From Roseiarcus sp043784465 (lineage in GTDB: Bacteria > Pseudomonadota > Alphaproteobacteria > Rhizobiales > Beijerinckiaceae): a stretch of 12,255 nucleotides of DNA. Under the pieces are notes generated by a model. That model was not told the DNA's origin and did no database searches. It saw nothing but the letters and a program-made list of their open reading frames with translations. How positions within the stretch are numbered: the first letter of the stretch is position 1; the number at the start of each line of letters is the position of its first letter. The stretch spans positions 1 to 12,255 of the forward strand of contig JAYVYJ010000113.1 of the NCBI GenBank assembly GCA_043784465.1. Reading direction: 5' to 3'. A program made the position numbers and the translations under genes. This document shows, piece by piece, positions 1 through 5,250 of this stretch.

Positions 1-149
1 CGGGAAACTGCTCTATCGAAAAAATTTGCCACGCGCCGTCCCCTCGATCTCGCCCCCACAGGCTCGCGCGCTTTTGGGTCGAGAGCGCGGGCGCCGTCAA
101 CACGGACACTTGCAATCTTCGCCATCACGCTACGTCACTATGCGTCGGT

Positions 150-178
150 TTGCCCCGCGCAAGCAAAATCACTATCGT
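150..178 (+). promoter_or_regulatory. Possible sigma-70-type promoter of mipZ
   Basis: A -35-like TTGCCC (150-155) and a -10-like TATCGT (173-178) are separated by exactly 17 bases, about 33 bases before the mipZ start. Each box matches the consensus at four of six positions. The placement suits a short 5' leader. It was found by eye, and high-G+C alphaproteobacterial promoters are loosely conserved, so this is a suggestion. The rest of 1-149 shows no convincing gene. Confidence 0.35.
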
Positions 179-211
179 CAGGGATCTTAGACCCCCCGAT
201 TCGCTGGCGAC

Positions 212-1147
212 ATGGACTTCGACGACGAAAATCCGGACCTTCGCAGCGCCCATGTCATCGTCGTCGGCAACGAGAAGGGCGGCGCGGGCAAATCCACGCT
301 GTCCATCCACATCGCCGTCGCGTTGCTCAAGTCCGGGCACAAGGTCGCCTGCATCGATCTCGACACGCGCCAGCAGACGCTGACGCGCTTCTTCGAGAAC
401 CGCGCCTCCTGGTCCCGACATGCGAGTTGGCCTATCGAACTGCCGCGTCATTGTGCGATGGCGCGCGGCGAGACGCAGGACGTGCGGGCCAACGAAGCGC
501 AGGAATTCTCGGCCTTCGCGCAGGCGATCTCCGAGGTCGAGCACGATTTCGAATTTGTCGTCATCGACACGCCGGCAAGCGATTCCTATTTGATGAGGCT
601 CGCTCACTCGCTCGCCGACACGCTCGTCTCTCCGCTGAACGACAGCTACATCGACGTCGACGTGTTCAGCCGTGTCCATCACGACCGCGACCGGCGCGGC
701 GGCGTCGCCCATTACGCCGACCTTGTGCTTCAAGCTCGCCGCAAGCGCCGCATCGTCGACAATGGCGTGATCGACTGGGTGATGGTGCGCAACCGGATGG
801 CCTCGCTGTCGAGCAACAACGCCAAGCAGATCGCGGTCAGCCTAAGTAAGCTGTCGCGCGAACTGGGCTTCCGCGTCGCCGAGGGCCTGCACGACCGCGT
901 CATTTTCCGTGAATTGTTCCCCATCGGCCTCACCGCGCTCGATCCTATCGAGGAGGCGACCGACAATGGCGCGCTGACGAGTTCGCAGCTTTCGGCGCGG
1001 CGCGAGGTCGACGAACTGGTGGCGGCGCTGGCGCTGCCGACGCGCGCGCCGGGCGTCGAGCACAGGGAATCCCGCCGCCTTTGGCGAGACCGGGTGATCG
1101 GCTTCTATCAGACGCTGGCCGCCGACGCACCGGGGATGTCGGCGTGA
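212..1147 (+). CDS. mipZ: MipZ-type division plane positioning ATPase
   Basis: A 311-residue ParA/MinD-superfamily ATPase. In Caulobacter, MipZ binds the polar ParB-parS complex, forms a gradient from the poles and inhibits FtsZ polymerisation, which confines the Z ring to midcell. The deviant Walker A motif NEKGGAGKST spans residues 20-29 (signature Lys22, P-loop Lys27). The switch-I segment CIDLDTRQQTLTRF is at 48-60, and the switch-II IDTP is at 118-121. The stretches LAHSLADTLVSPLNDS, DWVMVRNR and VIFRELFPIGLTALD separate MipZ from ordinary ParA or MinD proteins. After IDTP the protein reads Ala-Ser-Asp, where I recall Gly-His-Asp as usual. The start is the first ATG that gives a complete ATPase fold; no strong ribosome binding site precedes it. 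It is followed on the same strand, after a strong stem-loop, by a glycosyltransferase. A neighbouring parB is not visible. Family assignment is firm. Confidence 0.93.
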   Translation: MDFDDENPDLRSAHVIVVGNEKGGAGKSTLSIHIAVALLKSGHKVACIDLDTRQQTLTRFFENRASWSRHASWPIELPRHCAMARGETQDVRANEAQEFSAFAQAISEVEHDFEFVVIDTPASDSYLMRLAHSLADTLVSPLNDSYIDVDVFSRVHHDRDRRGGVAHYADLVLQARRKRRIVDNGVIDWVMVRNRMASLSSNNAKQIAVSLSKLSRELGFRVAEGLHDRVIFRELFPIGLTALDPIEEATDNGALTSSQLSARREVDELVAALALPTRAPGVEHRESRRLWRDRVIGFYQTLAADAPGMSA

Positions 1148-1184
1148 TACGGTTGCGGGCTGAAGGACTTGGGCGGCCAGAGCC

Positions 1185-1229
1185 GGCGAGGACGCCCGCG
1201 GGCCCGCTGAAAGCGTGGGCGTCCTCGCC
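1185..1229 (+). repeat. Strong intercistronic stem-loop after mipZ
   Basis: GGCGAGGACGCCC (1185-1197) and GGGCGTCCTCGCC (1217-1229) are perfect 13-base inverted repeats. Pairing continues inward through one G-U and two more Watson-Crick pairs, leaving a 13-base loop. No T-run follows on either strand, so it is not a textbook intrinsic terminator. It could end mipZ transcription in a factor-dependent way, protect the mRNA 3' end, or separate mipZ expression from the glycosyltransferase. It contains an upstream in-frame GTG (1215) that could be mistaken for the start of the next gene. Confidence 0.6.
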
Positions 1230-1256
1230 CGCACGGCGCGATCGGCCGGAATTCTT

Positions 1257-2207
1257 ATGACCCAGGCGCCGACAGCGCTGTGCTTCACGCCCGACCGCCG
1301 CTTCTTCGCCCCCGCCGTGCGCACCATCGCTTCACTGGTTGCGGCGGGCGACGCCGACGCGTTCGACATTTTCATCTTCTGCGAGGAGGCCGACGTCGAG
1401 CCGGGCTTCGCCGATCTCGACCCCTCGCTCAAGAGCCGCATCCGTCTTAAGACCCTCGATTTCGGCGCGTTCGACGCCGGTCTCGCGCCCAAGGGGCGAT
1501 TTTCGCGCGCGGTGTTCCGGCGACTGTTTCTCGACCGGCTGCTGCCCGAGATCTACGCGCGCTATGTCGCCATCGACGCCGACATGCTGATTGCGCGCGC
1601 CGGCCTTGCGCGGCTCGCAAGCGTCGATCTCGGCCCCCACGCGTTCGCCGCCGCCTATGACATGATCTTCCTGATGGACTTCAAGGGCGGCCCGCTCGCC
1701 CACGAATTCCAGGGTTATCGCCGTGCGCTGGGTCTCGGTCTCACGACCCCTTATTTTAACGCCGGACTGATGGCCGTCGACCGCGCCCGGTGGCGGGCGG
1801 CGGGCTACGCCAACGAAGCGGCGTCGCGGCTGCGCGCCCAGCCCGAGAAATATCCGTTCATGGAGCAGGACGCGCTCAACTCGCTGGCCCAAGGCGCCTT
1901 TGCGCCTTTGAGCCCGCGTCTCAACTTCATGGGCGACTTTTTTCTCACGGGCCTGGAGAGGGAGATCGCGCCCATCGTCTGGCATTTCGTCAACCAGCCC
2001 AAACCCTGGGACTTCGCCGATTGGCGAGGCGAGGTCCGGTTCGTGCGCGCCTATAGGGATTGGTTCGCGCAAGGCCCCTTCCCCGCCTGGCGACCGAAAA
2101 GCGCACAGCCCCAAACGAGCAGAAAGCCCGCTGCGACGGCGCTGCGGAGGCGCTTCGCGGATAAACTCAGGGATTTTCTCAGCCACTGCGCCTTCGTCGA
2201 CGATTAG
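1257..2207 (+). CDS. Glycosyltransferase, family 8-like (GT-A fold)
   Basis: A 316-residue predicted retaining glycosyltransferase that transfers a sugar from a nucleotide-sugar donor, by family inference onto an envelope or surface polysaccharide such as lipopolysaccharide. GT8-type motifs appear in order: an N-terminal nucleotide-binding region beginning ALCFTPDRRFF; the metal-binding DXD as D107-A-D109 within RYVAIDADMLI; PYFNAGLMAVD at 165-175; EQDALN at 203-208; and WHFVNQPKPW at 242-251, matching the C-terminal His motif near the metal site. No signal peptide or membrane span is evident, so it probably acts on the cytoplasmic side. The basic C-terminus (about 280-305) may contact membrane. 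I chose ATG 1257 because GGA lies six bases upstream and family homology starts there. An in-frame GTG at 1215 would add 14 residues encoded partly inside the stem-loop. The acceptor cannot be read from the sequence. Confidence 0.82.
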   Translation: MTQAPTALCFTPDRRFFAPAVRTIASLVAAGDADAFDIFIFCEEADVEPGFADLDPSLKSRIRLKTLDFGAFDAGLAPKGRFSRAVFRRLFLDRLLPEIYARYVAIDADMLIARAGLARLASVDLGPHAFAAAYDMIFLMDFKGGPLAHEFQGYRRALGLGLTTPYFNAGLMAVDRARWRAAGYANEAASRLRAQPEKYPFMEQDALNSLAQGAFAPLSPRLNFMGDFFLTGLEREIAPIVWHFVNQPKPWDFADWRGEVRFVRAYRDWFAQGPFPAWRPKSAQPQTSRKPAATALRRRFADKLRDFLSHCAFVDD

Positions 2208-2233
2208 CGATAGTCGTCAACGGGTCGCACGAT

Positions 2234-2255
2234 CCCCGTCATGGCCGGGCTCGTC
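2234..2255. repeat. Remnant of a common alphaproteobacterial intergenic palindrome
   Basis: The stretch beginning CCCCGTCATGGCCGGGCTCG resembles the left arm of a dispersed element that I recall as frequent between genes in Rhizobiales, of the form CGTCATGGCCGGGCTTGTCCCGGCCAT. The matching right arm is absent, so this would be a decayed or truncated copy. Identification is from memory of the motif, not from a search. A separate perfect 14-base palindrome, ACCGCCGCGGCGGT, lies nearby at 2276-2289. Confidence 0.4.
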
Positions 2256-2327
2256 TCCATAGGCGCCGACAATTGACCGCCGCGGCGGTTGAAGTCAGGG
2301 CTGGACAGCCGTGGGGATTTTGAGCCG

Positions 2328-2395
2328 TGACGGCGCTTGGCGCTGATTGACTTTGAAAAGCCGCCTCCGGCTTCGATCAATGCGCTTCGCCGTCA
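2328..2395. repeat. Long interrupted inverted repeat over the 3' end of the minus-strand gene
   Basis: TGACGGCG (2328-2335) pairs with CGCCGTCA (2388-2395). Inside it GCGC pairs with GCGC, TTGA with TCAA, and AAGCCG (2358-2363) with CGGCTT (2368-2373). This gives about 22 base pairs in four blocks separated by bulges. The right arm overlaps the stop codon of the minus-strand gene. The innermost hairpin is the likely terminator listed separately. The extended arms could be a small palindromic element inserted at the terminator, or simply an elaborated terminator. Confidence 0.5.
2356..2373 (-). terminator. Likely intrinsic terminator of the rpmE unit
   Basis: Read on the minus strand, AAGCCG, loop GAGG and CGGCTT run directly into further T residues (CGGCTTTTC). 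The hairpin begins about 20 bases after the stop codon of the small exported-protein gene. The stem is only six pairs, but the tail and placement fit a Rho-independent terminator that ends the rpmE-hypothetical transcript and separates it from the convergent glycosyltransferase gene. Confidence 0.5.
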
Positions 2396-2785
2396 TTCGT
2401 TGACGTTCTCAAAACCCGAAAACCGCCAGCCCTCTCCCTCTCGAACGAAGGAGAAGACATTGCCGTCGCAGTCGACTTCCCATTCGCCGGGGTCGGCGCT
2501 CCGGCCCTTGGCGCGCTGCGGCGGCCCGGCCTTGAGACACGGAGCCAGTTCGCGAAAGCCGTTGCGGGTGAAATAGCGCCTGAACCCGGCGGCGCCGATC
2601 CGGTCAGGCGCCTGATAGACGCGGTTCCTCAATGGGAAGCGAGTCAGCTTGGCCATCGAATCGGCCTCGCCGTGAGCGGCCATATCGGCGAACCTGGCCA
2701 GGAAGATCTTGAGGGAAGCATCGGGCTCGGCGGCGCTGGCCACCAGAGGGAGCATGAAAATCGGAACCAGAAGCGCCAACTTCAC
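2393..2785 (-). CDS. Small predicted exported protein of unknown function
   Basis: A 130-residue protein that I do not recognise. It begins with a clear Sec-type signal: Lys2, a hydrophobic core LALLVPIFMLPLV, then ASAAEP with likely cleavage after Ala19, leaving about 111 mature residues. The mature part has an alternating helical half (SLKIFLARFADMAAHGEADSM) and a C-terminal beta-rich half ending WEVDCDGNVFSFV and GWRFSGFENVNE. This layout loosely resembles small NTF2/SnoaL-like folds, but I cannot assign a family. The two cysteines (in LAPCLK and VDCDGN) could form a disulfide in the periplasm. The start is GTG at 2785; the next in-frame ATG would remove most of the signal peptide, which supports the GTG. 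It lies 67 bases after rpmE on the same strand and probably shares its transcript. Codon use matches the neighbouring high-G+C genes. Confidence 0.72.
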   Translation of the reverse strand: MKLALLVPIFMLPLVASAAEPDASLKIFLARFADMAAHGEADSMAKLTRFPLRNRVYQAPDRIGAAGFRRYFTRNGFRELAPCLKAGPPQRAKGRSADPGEWEVDCDGNVFSFVREGEGWRFSGFENVNE

Positions 2786-2852
2786 GCCGTCGCCCCGCCA
2801 GGGTTGGCCACGACCACGACAGCTACAATGGCCGGAGGCCCGCCCAAGCGCC

Positions 2853-3089
2853 CTACTTCTTCTTGATCGTTGCGCCGAGGCCGGCGAAGCGCGTGTTGAA
2901 GCGCGACAGGCGGCCGCCGCGGTCGGTCAACTGGGCCGAGCCGCCGGTCCACGCCGGATGCGTGTTAGGGTCGATATCGAGATTCAGCGTCGCGCCGTCC
3001 TCGCCATAGGTCGAGCGCGTGGTGAACTCGGTCCCGTTGGTCATCACGACTTTGATCAGATGGTAGGTAGGGTGGATATCGGACTTCAT
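2853..3089 (-). CDS. rpmE: 50S ribosomal protein L31 (zinc-free type)
   Basis: A 78-residue ribosomal protein L31, a component of the large subunit that contributes to an intersubunit bridge. It begins MKSDIHPTYHLIKVVMTNG and includes the conserved DIDPNTHPAWTGG and the SRFNTRFAG tail. No cysteine occurs anywhere, so the zinc-binding cysteines of E. coli RpmE are missing and this is a C-minus L31. That form needs no zinc, and Zur control is not required by the sequence. The ATG at 3089 is preceded on the minus strand by TGAGGT six bases upstream. The structured leader at 3107-3154 suggests attenuation or L31 feedback. The downstream small exported-protein gene is probably co-transcribed. Confidence 0.96.
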   Translation of the reverse strand: MKSDIHPTYHLIKVVMTNGTEFTTRSTYGEDGATLNLDIDPNTHPAWTGGSAQLTDRGGRLSRFNTRFAGLGATIKKK

Positions 3090-3106
3090 CGCGCGACCTC
3101 AAATTA

Positions 3107-3120
3107 TGGCGCAGACGCCA
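3107..3120 (-). promoter_or_regulatory. Hairpin just upstream of the rpmE ribosome binding site
   Basis: TGGCG (3107-3111) and CGCCA (3116-3120) form a five-pair hairpin with a four-base loop in the rpmE mRNA, about eight bases before the GAGG ribosome binding site. It lies immediately after the larger terminator-like hairpin. It could be part of a translational or transcriptional control element, but the stem is short. Confidence 0.3.
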
Positions 3121-3154
3121 ATAAAAGAAAGCCGCCCGGGCGGCGCCGGCGGCT
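3121..3154 (-). terminator. Terminator-like hairpin in the rpmE leader (possible attenuator)
   Basis: On the minus strand AGCCGCC and GGCGGCT (3148-3154 and 3130-3136, 11-base loop) are followed directly by TTTCTTTTAT, a good intrinsic-terminator profile. It lies upstream of the rpmE start, and no minus-strand gene is seen before it within this divergent region, so it probably sits in rpmE's own leader. The 14-base palindrome GCCGCCCGGGCGGC (3131-3144), and a GGCGGCG element at about 3163-3169, can pair with the same bases and form alternatives. L31 leaders with autoregulatory roles are known in several other bacterial groups. Whether this one responds to L31 is inference. Confidence 0.5.
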
Positions 3155-3213
3155 CAATTCCTGCGCCGCCATAGCCCAGCCGGGCGAGCAAAACAAGCCG
3201 CGACGATAGCATG

Positions 3214-3230
3214 GCTTGATTTCCTCAAGC
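3214..3230. promoter_or_regulatory. Short inverted repeat in the rpmE / ABC exporter divergent region
   Basis: GCTTGA (3214-3219) and TCAAGC (3225-3230) form a perfect six-base inverted repeat with a five-base spacer, midway between two divergently transcribed genes. It has the shape of a small operator but could also be an RNA hairpin. I see no convincing pair of promoter boxes here. Confidence 0.3.
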
Positions 3231-3268
3231 GTCTGCCGCTTAACGCGCGCATCCGAACGGAGACCGCC

Positions 3269-5080
3269 ATGTCCGAGGCCCAAAGCCCGACGGAGACCAA
3301 GCGCAAGCGAACCTCGCTGTCCGCCCTGCGTCCCCTGTTGCCTTACGCGCGCCGTCGCATCGGGCGCATCGCGGCGGCGTTCGCGGCGTTACTGGCCGCC
3401 TCGCTGGCCACGCTCGTCGTGCCCTACGCGATCCGCGAGATGGTCGATCAGGGATTTCACGGGGGCGCGACGGGGTCGGTGCATAGTTATTTTGCGCTGT
3501 TGATCGGCGTGACGGCGGCGCTCGCGGTCGCCTCGGCGCTGCGCTATTACCTCGTGATGACCATCGGGGAGAGGATCGTCGCGGACCTGCGCGGCGATTT
3601 CTTCCGTCACCTGACGACCCTCGACCAGACCTTTTTCGATAGCGAAAAGACCGGCGAGATCGTCTCGCGCCTGTCCGCCGACACGACGCAGCTCAAGGCG
3701 ACCTTCGGTTCTTCGGCTTCGGTCGCGCTGCGCAACGTGTTCATGTTCGTCGGCGCGATCGCTTTGATGGCGGCGACGAGCCCAAGGCTTTCGGCCTACG
3801 TGCTGGTGGCTATCCCGTTGATCGTGCTGCCGCTCTATGCGGCGGGTCGCACGGTCCGCGAACGCTCGCGCCGCGCGCAGGAGACTTTGGCGCAGGCCAC
3901 CGCCTTCGCCAGCGAAAACCTCGACGCCGCCCGCGTCATGCAGGCGTTCGTGGCGGAAGAATTCACGGCCGCCCGCTATCAGGCCGCCGCCGACGGGGCC
4001 TATGAGGCCGCCCGGGTGATGACGCAATCGCGCTCCGTCGTCACCGGCGTCGCGATCTTTCTCGCGTTTTCAAGCGTGGTCGTCGTGTTGTGGCTGGGCG
4101 CGCAGGACGTGATCGAGGGACGCATGAGCGCGGGCGTGCTGCTGCAATTCCTGCTTTACGCGGTGCTGGGCGCTTCGGCGCTCGGCCAGCTTTCCGAAGT
4201 GTGGAACGAGATGAGCCAGGCCGCCGGCGCCGCCGCGCGCATCGGCGAACTGATGGAGACGAAGCCCCGCATCGTCGCGCCCCCTGCCCCGGCGCGGCTG
4301 CCCCAGCCCGTGCGAGGCGCGCTGGCGTTCGACAACGTCGGCTTCGCCTATCCTACGCGCGCGCAAGCACATGTGCTGCGCGGCGTGGATTTCACGGTCG
4401 CGCCTGGAGAGACCGTCGCCATCGTCGGCCCCTCGGGCGCGGGTAAATCGACGCTGTTTCAGTTGCTGGAGCGTTTCTACGACCCGACCTCGGGCGCCGT
4501 GAAGCTGGACGGGATCGACATCGCGACGCTCGACCCCAAGGCGCTGCGCCGCGCGATTGCGCTGGTGCCGCAGGAGCCGTTCATTTTCGGAGCGTCCGTC
4601 GCCGATAACATCGCCTACGGCCGCCCCGGCGCGACGCGGGCCGAGGTCGAGGAAGCGGCGAAGCGTGCGGCGGCCTATGGCTTCGTGGCGGCGCTGCCGC
4701 AGGGTTTCGACACGCTGCTGGGCGAGCGCGGGGTGACGGTCTCGGGCGGCGAGCGCCAGCGGCTGGCGATTGCGCGGGCGATCCTCAAGGACGCGCCGGT
4801 GCTGCTGCTGGACGAGGCGACCTCGGCGCTGGACGCTGGCAACGAGACGCTGGTGCAGGCGGCGCTGGCCGAGTTGATGAAGGGCCGCACGACGCTGGTG
4901 ATCGCGCATCGGCTGGCGACGATTGTCGGGGCGAGCCGGATATTGGTAATCGACGGCGGCGAGATCGTCGAACAGGGGGATCACGCGACGCTGCTCGCCA
5001 AGGGCGGACTTTACGCACGGCTGGCGCGGTTGCAGTTCGAGACGGGGGCGAAGGCGCTGGAGCAGAGGGCGGCGGAGTGA
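3269..5080 (+). CDS. ABC exporter, fused transmembrane and ATPase domains
   Basis: A 603-residue half-transporter of the ABCB/MsbA-like exporter type, which would work as a homodimer or heterodimer in the inner membrane and expel lipids, peptides or drugs using ATP. The first 320 or so residues form an exporter membrane domain with hydrophobic segments near 33-52, 73-95, 152-170, 174-193, 257-277 and 286-306. The nucleotide-binding domain follows: Walker A GPSGAGKST at 387-395, Q-loop Gln435, signature VSGGERQR at 491-498 (first residue Val instead of the usual Leu), Walker B VLLLDEAT at 511-518 with catalytic Glu516, D-loop SALD, and H-loop His547. All catalytic residues are present. GGAG six bases before the ATG supports the start. 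The substrate cannot be deduced. It is transcribed away from rpmE, and its 3' end borders the A+T-rich AIPR segment. Confidence 0.93.
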   Translation: MSEAQSPTETKRKRTSLSALRPLLPYARRRIGRIAAAFAALLAASLATLVVPYAIREMVDQGFHGGATGSVHSYFALLIGVTAALAVASALRYYLVMTIGERIVADLRGDFFRHLTTLDQTFFDSEKTGEIVSRLSADTTQLKATFGSSASVALRNVFMFVGAIALMAATSPRLSAYVLVAIPLIVLPLYAAGRTVRERSRRAQETLAQATAFASENLDAARVMQAFVAEEFTAARYQAAADGAYEAARVMTQSRSVVTGVAIFLAFSSVVVVLWLGAQDVIEGRMSAGVLLQFLLYAVLGASALGQLSEVWNEMSQAAGAAARIGELMETKPRIVAPPAPARLPQPVRGALAFDNVGFAYPTRAQAHVLRGVDFTVAPGETVAIVGPSGAGKSTLFQLLERFYDPTSGAVKLDGIDIATLDPKALRRAIALVPQEPFIFGASVADNIAYGRPGATRAEVEEAAKRAAAYGFVAALPQGFDTLLGERGVTVSGGERQRLAIARAILKDAPVLLLDEATSALDAGNETLVQAALAELMKGRTTLVIAHRLATIVGASRILVIDGGEIVEQGDHATLLAKGGLYARLARLQFETGAKALEQRAAE

Positions 5081-5192
5081 TTTACTCAGGCCCCCAACCC
5101 GATTCCGCACAACAAAACCGAGTAGGAGCGGAAACCCTTCTCTTGCTTTGCTACGTAGAGGCCAATACGACGTACTGTGCCACATAGTTTGA

Positions 5193-5220
5193 TTGCCCAC
5201 ATAGACCATCTCGCTATAAC
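5193..5220 (+). promoter_or_regulatory. Likely promoter of the AIPR gene
   Basis: A -35-like TTGCCC (5193-5198) is followed after 16 bases by TATAAC (5215-5220), which matches five of six positions of the -10 consensus. Transcription would begin near 5227, giving a leader of about 25 bases. The heptamer CACATAG occurs twice, at 5181-5187 and 5198-5204, 17 bases apart and flanking or overlapping the -35 box, which could be a regulator site. The rest of 5081-5180 holds no recognisable gene. Confidence 0.45.
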
Positions 5221-5250
5221 TGAAAATTATCATGTTCACGGATGCAAGCT

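Noticed and set aside
842..1492. A 216-codon minus-strand open frame spanning the mipZ-glycosyltransferase junction
   Set aside because: It overlaps two well-supported genes and the stem-loop, and its product is low-complexity Arg/Ala/Ser.
1332..2186. A 284-codon minus-strand open frame
   Set aside because: It is antisense to the glycosyltransferase gene, which carries all expected motifs. No ribosome binding site or plausible product supports it.
5103..5133. TTCCGC and GCGGAA inverted repeat as a transposon end or ABC exporter terminator
   Set aside because: Six pairs around a 19-base loop with no T-run and no matching copy on the other side of the A+T-rich segment.
4070..5239. A 389-codon minus-strand open frame
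   Set aside because: It overlaps the ATPase domain of the ABC exporter in antisense, and its arginine-rich product has no recognisable domain.
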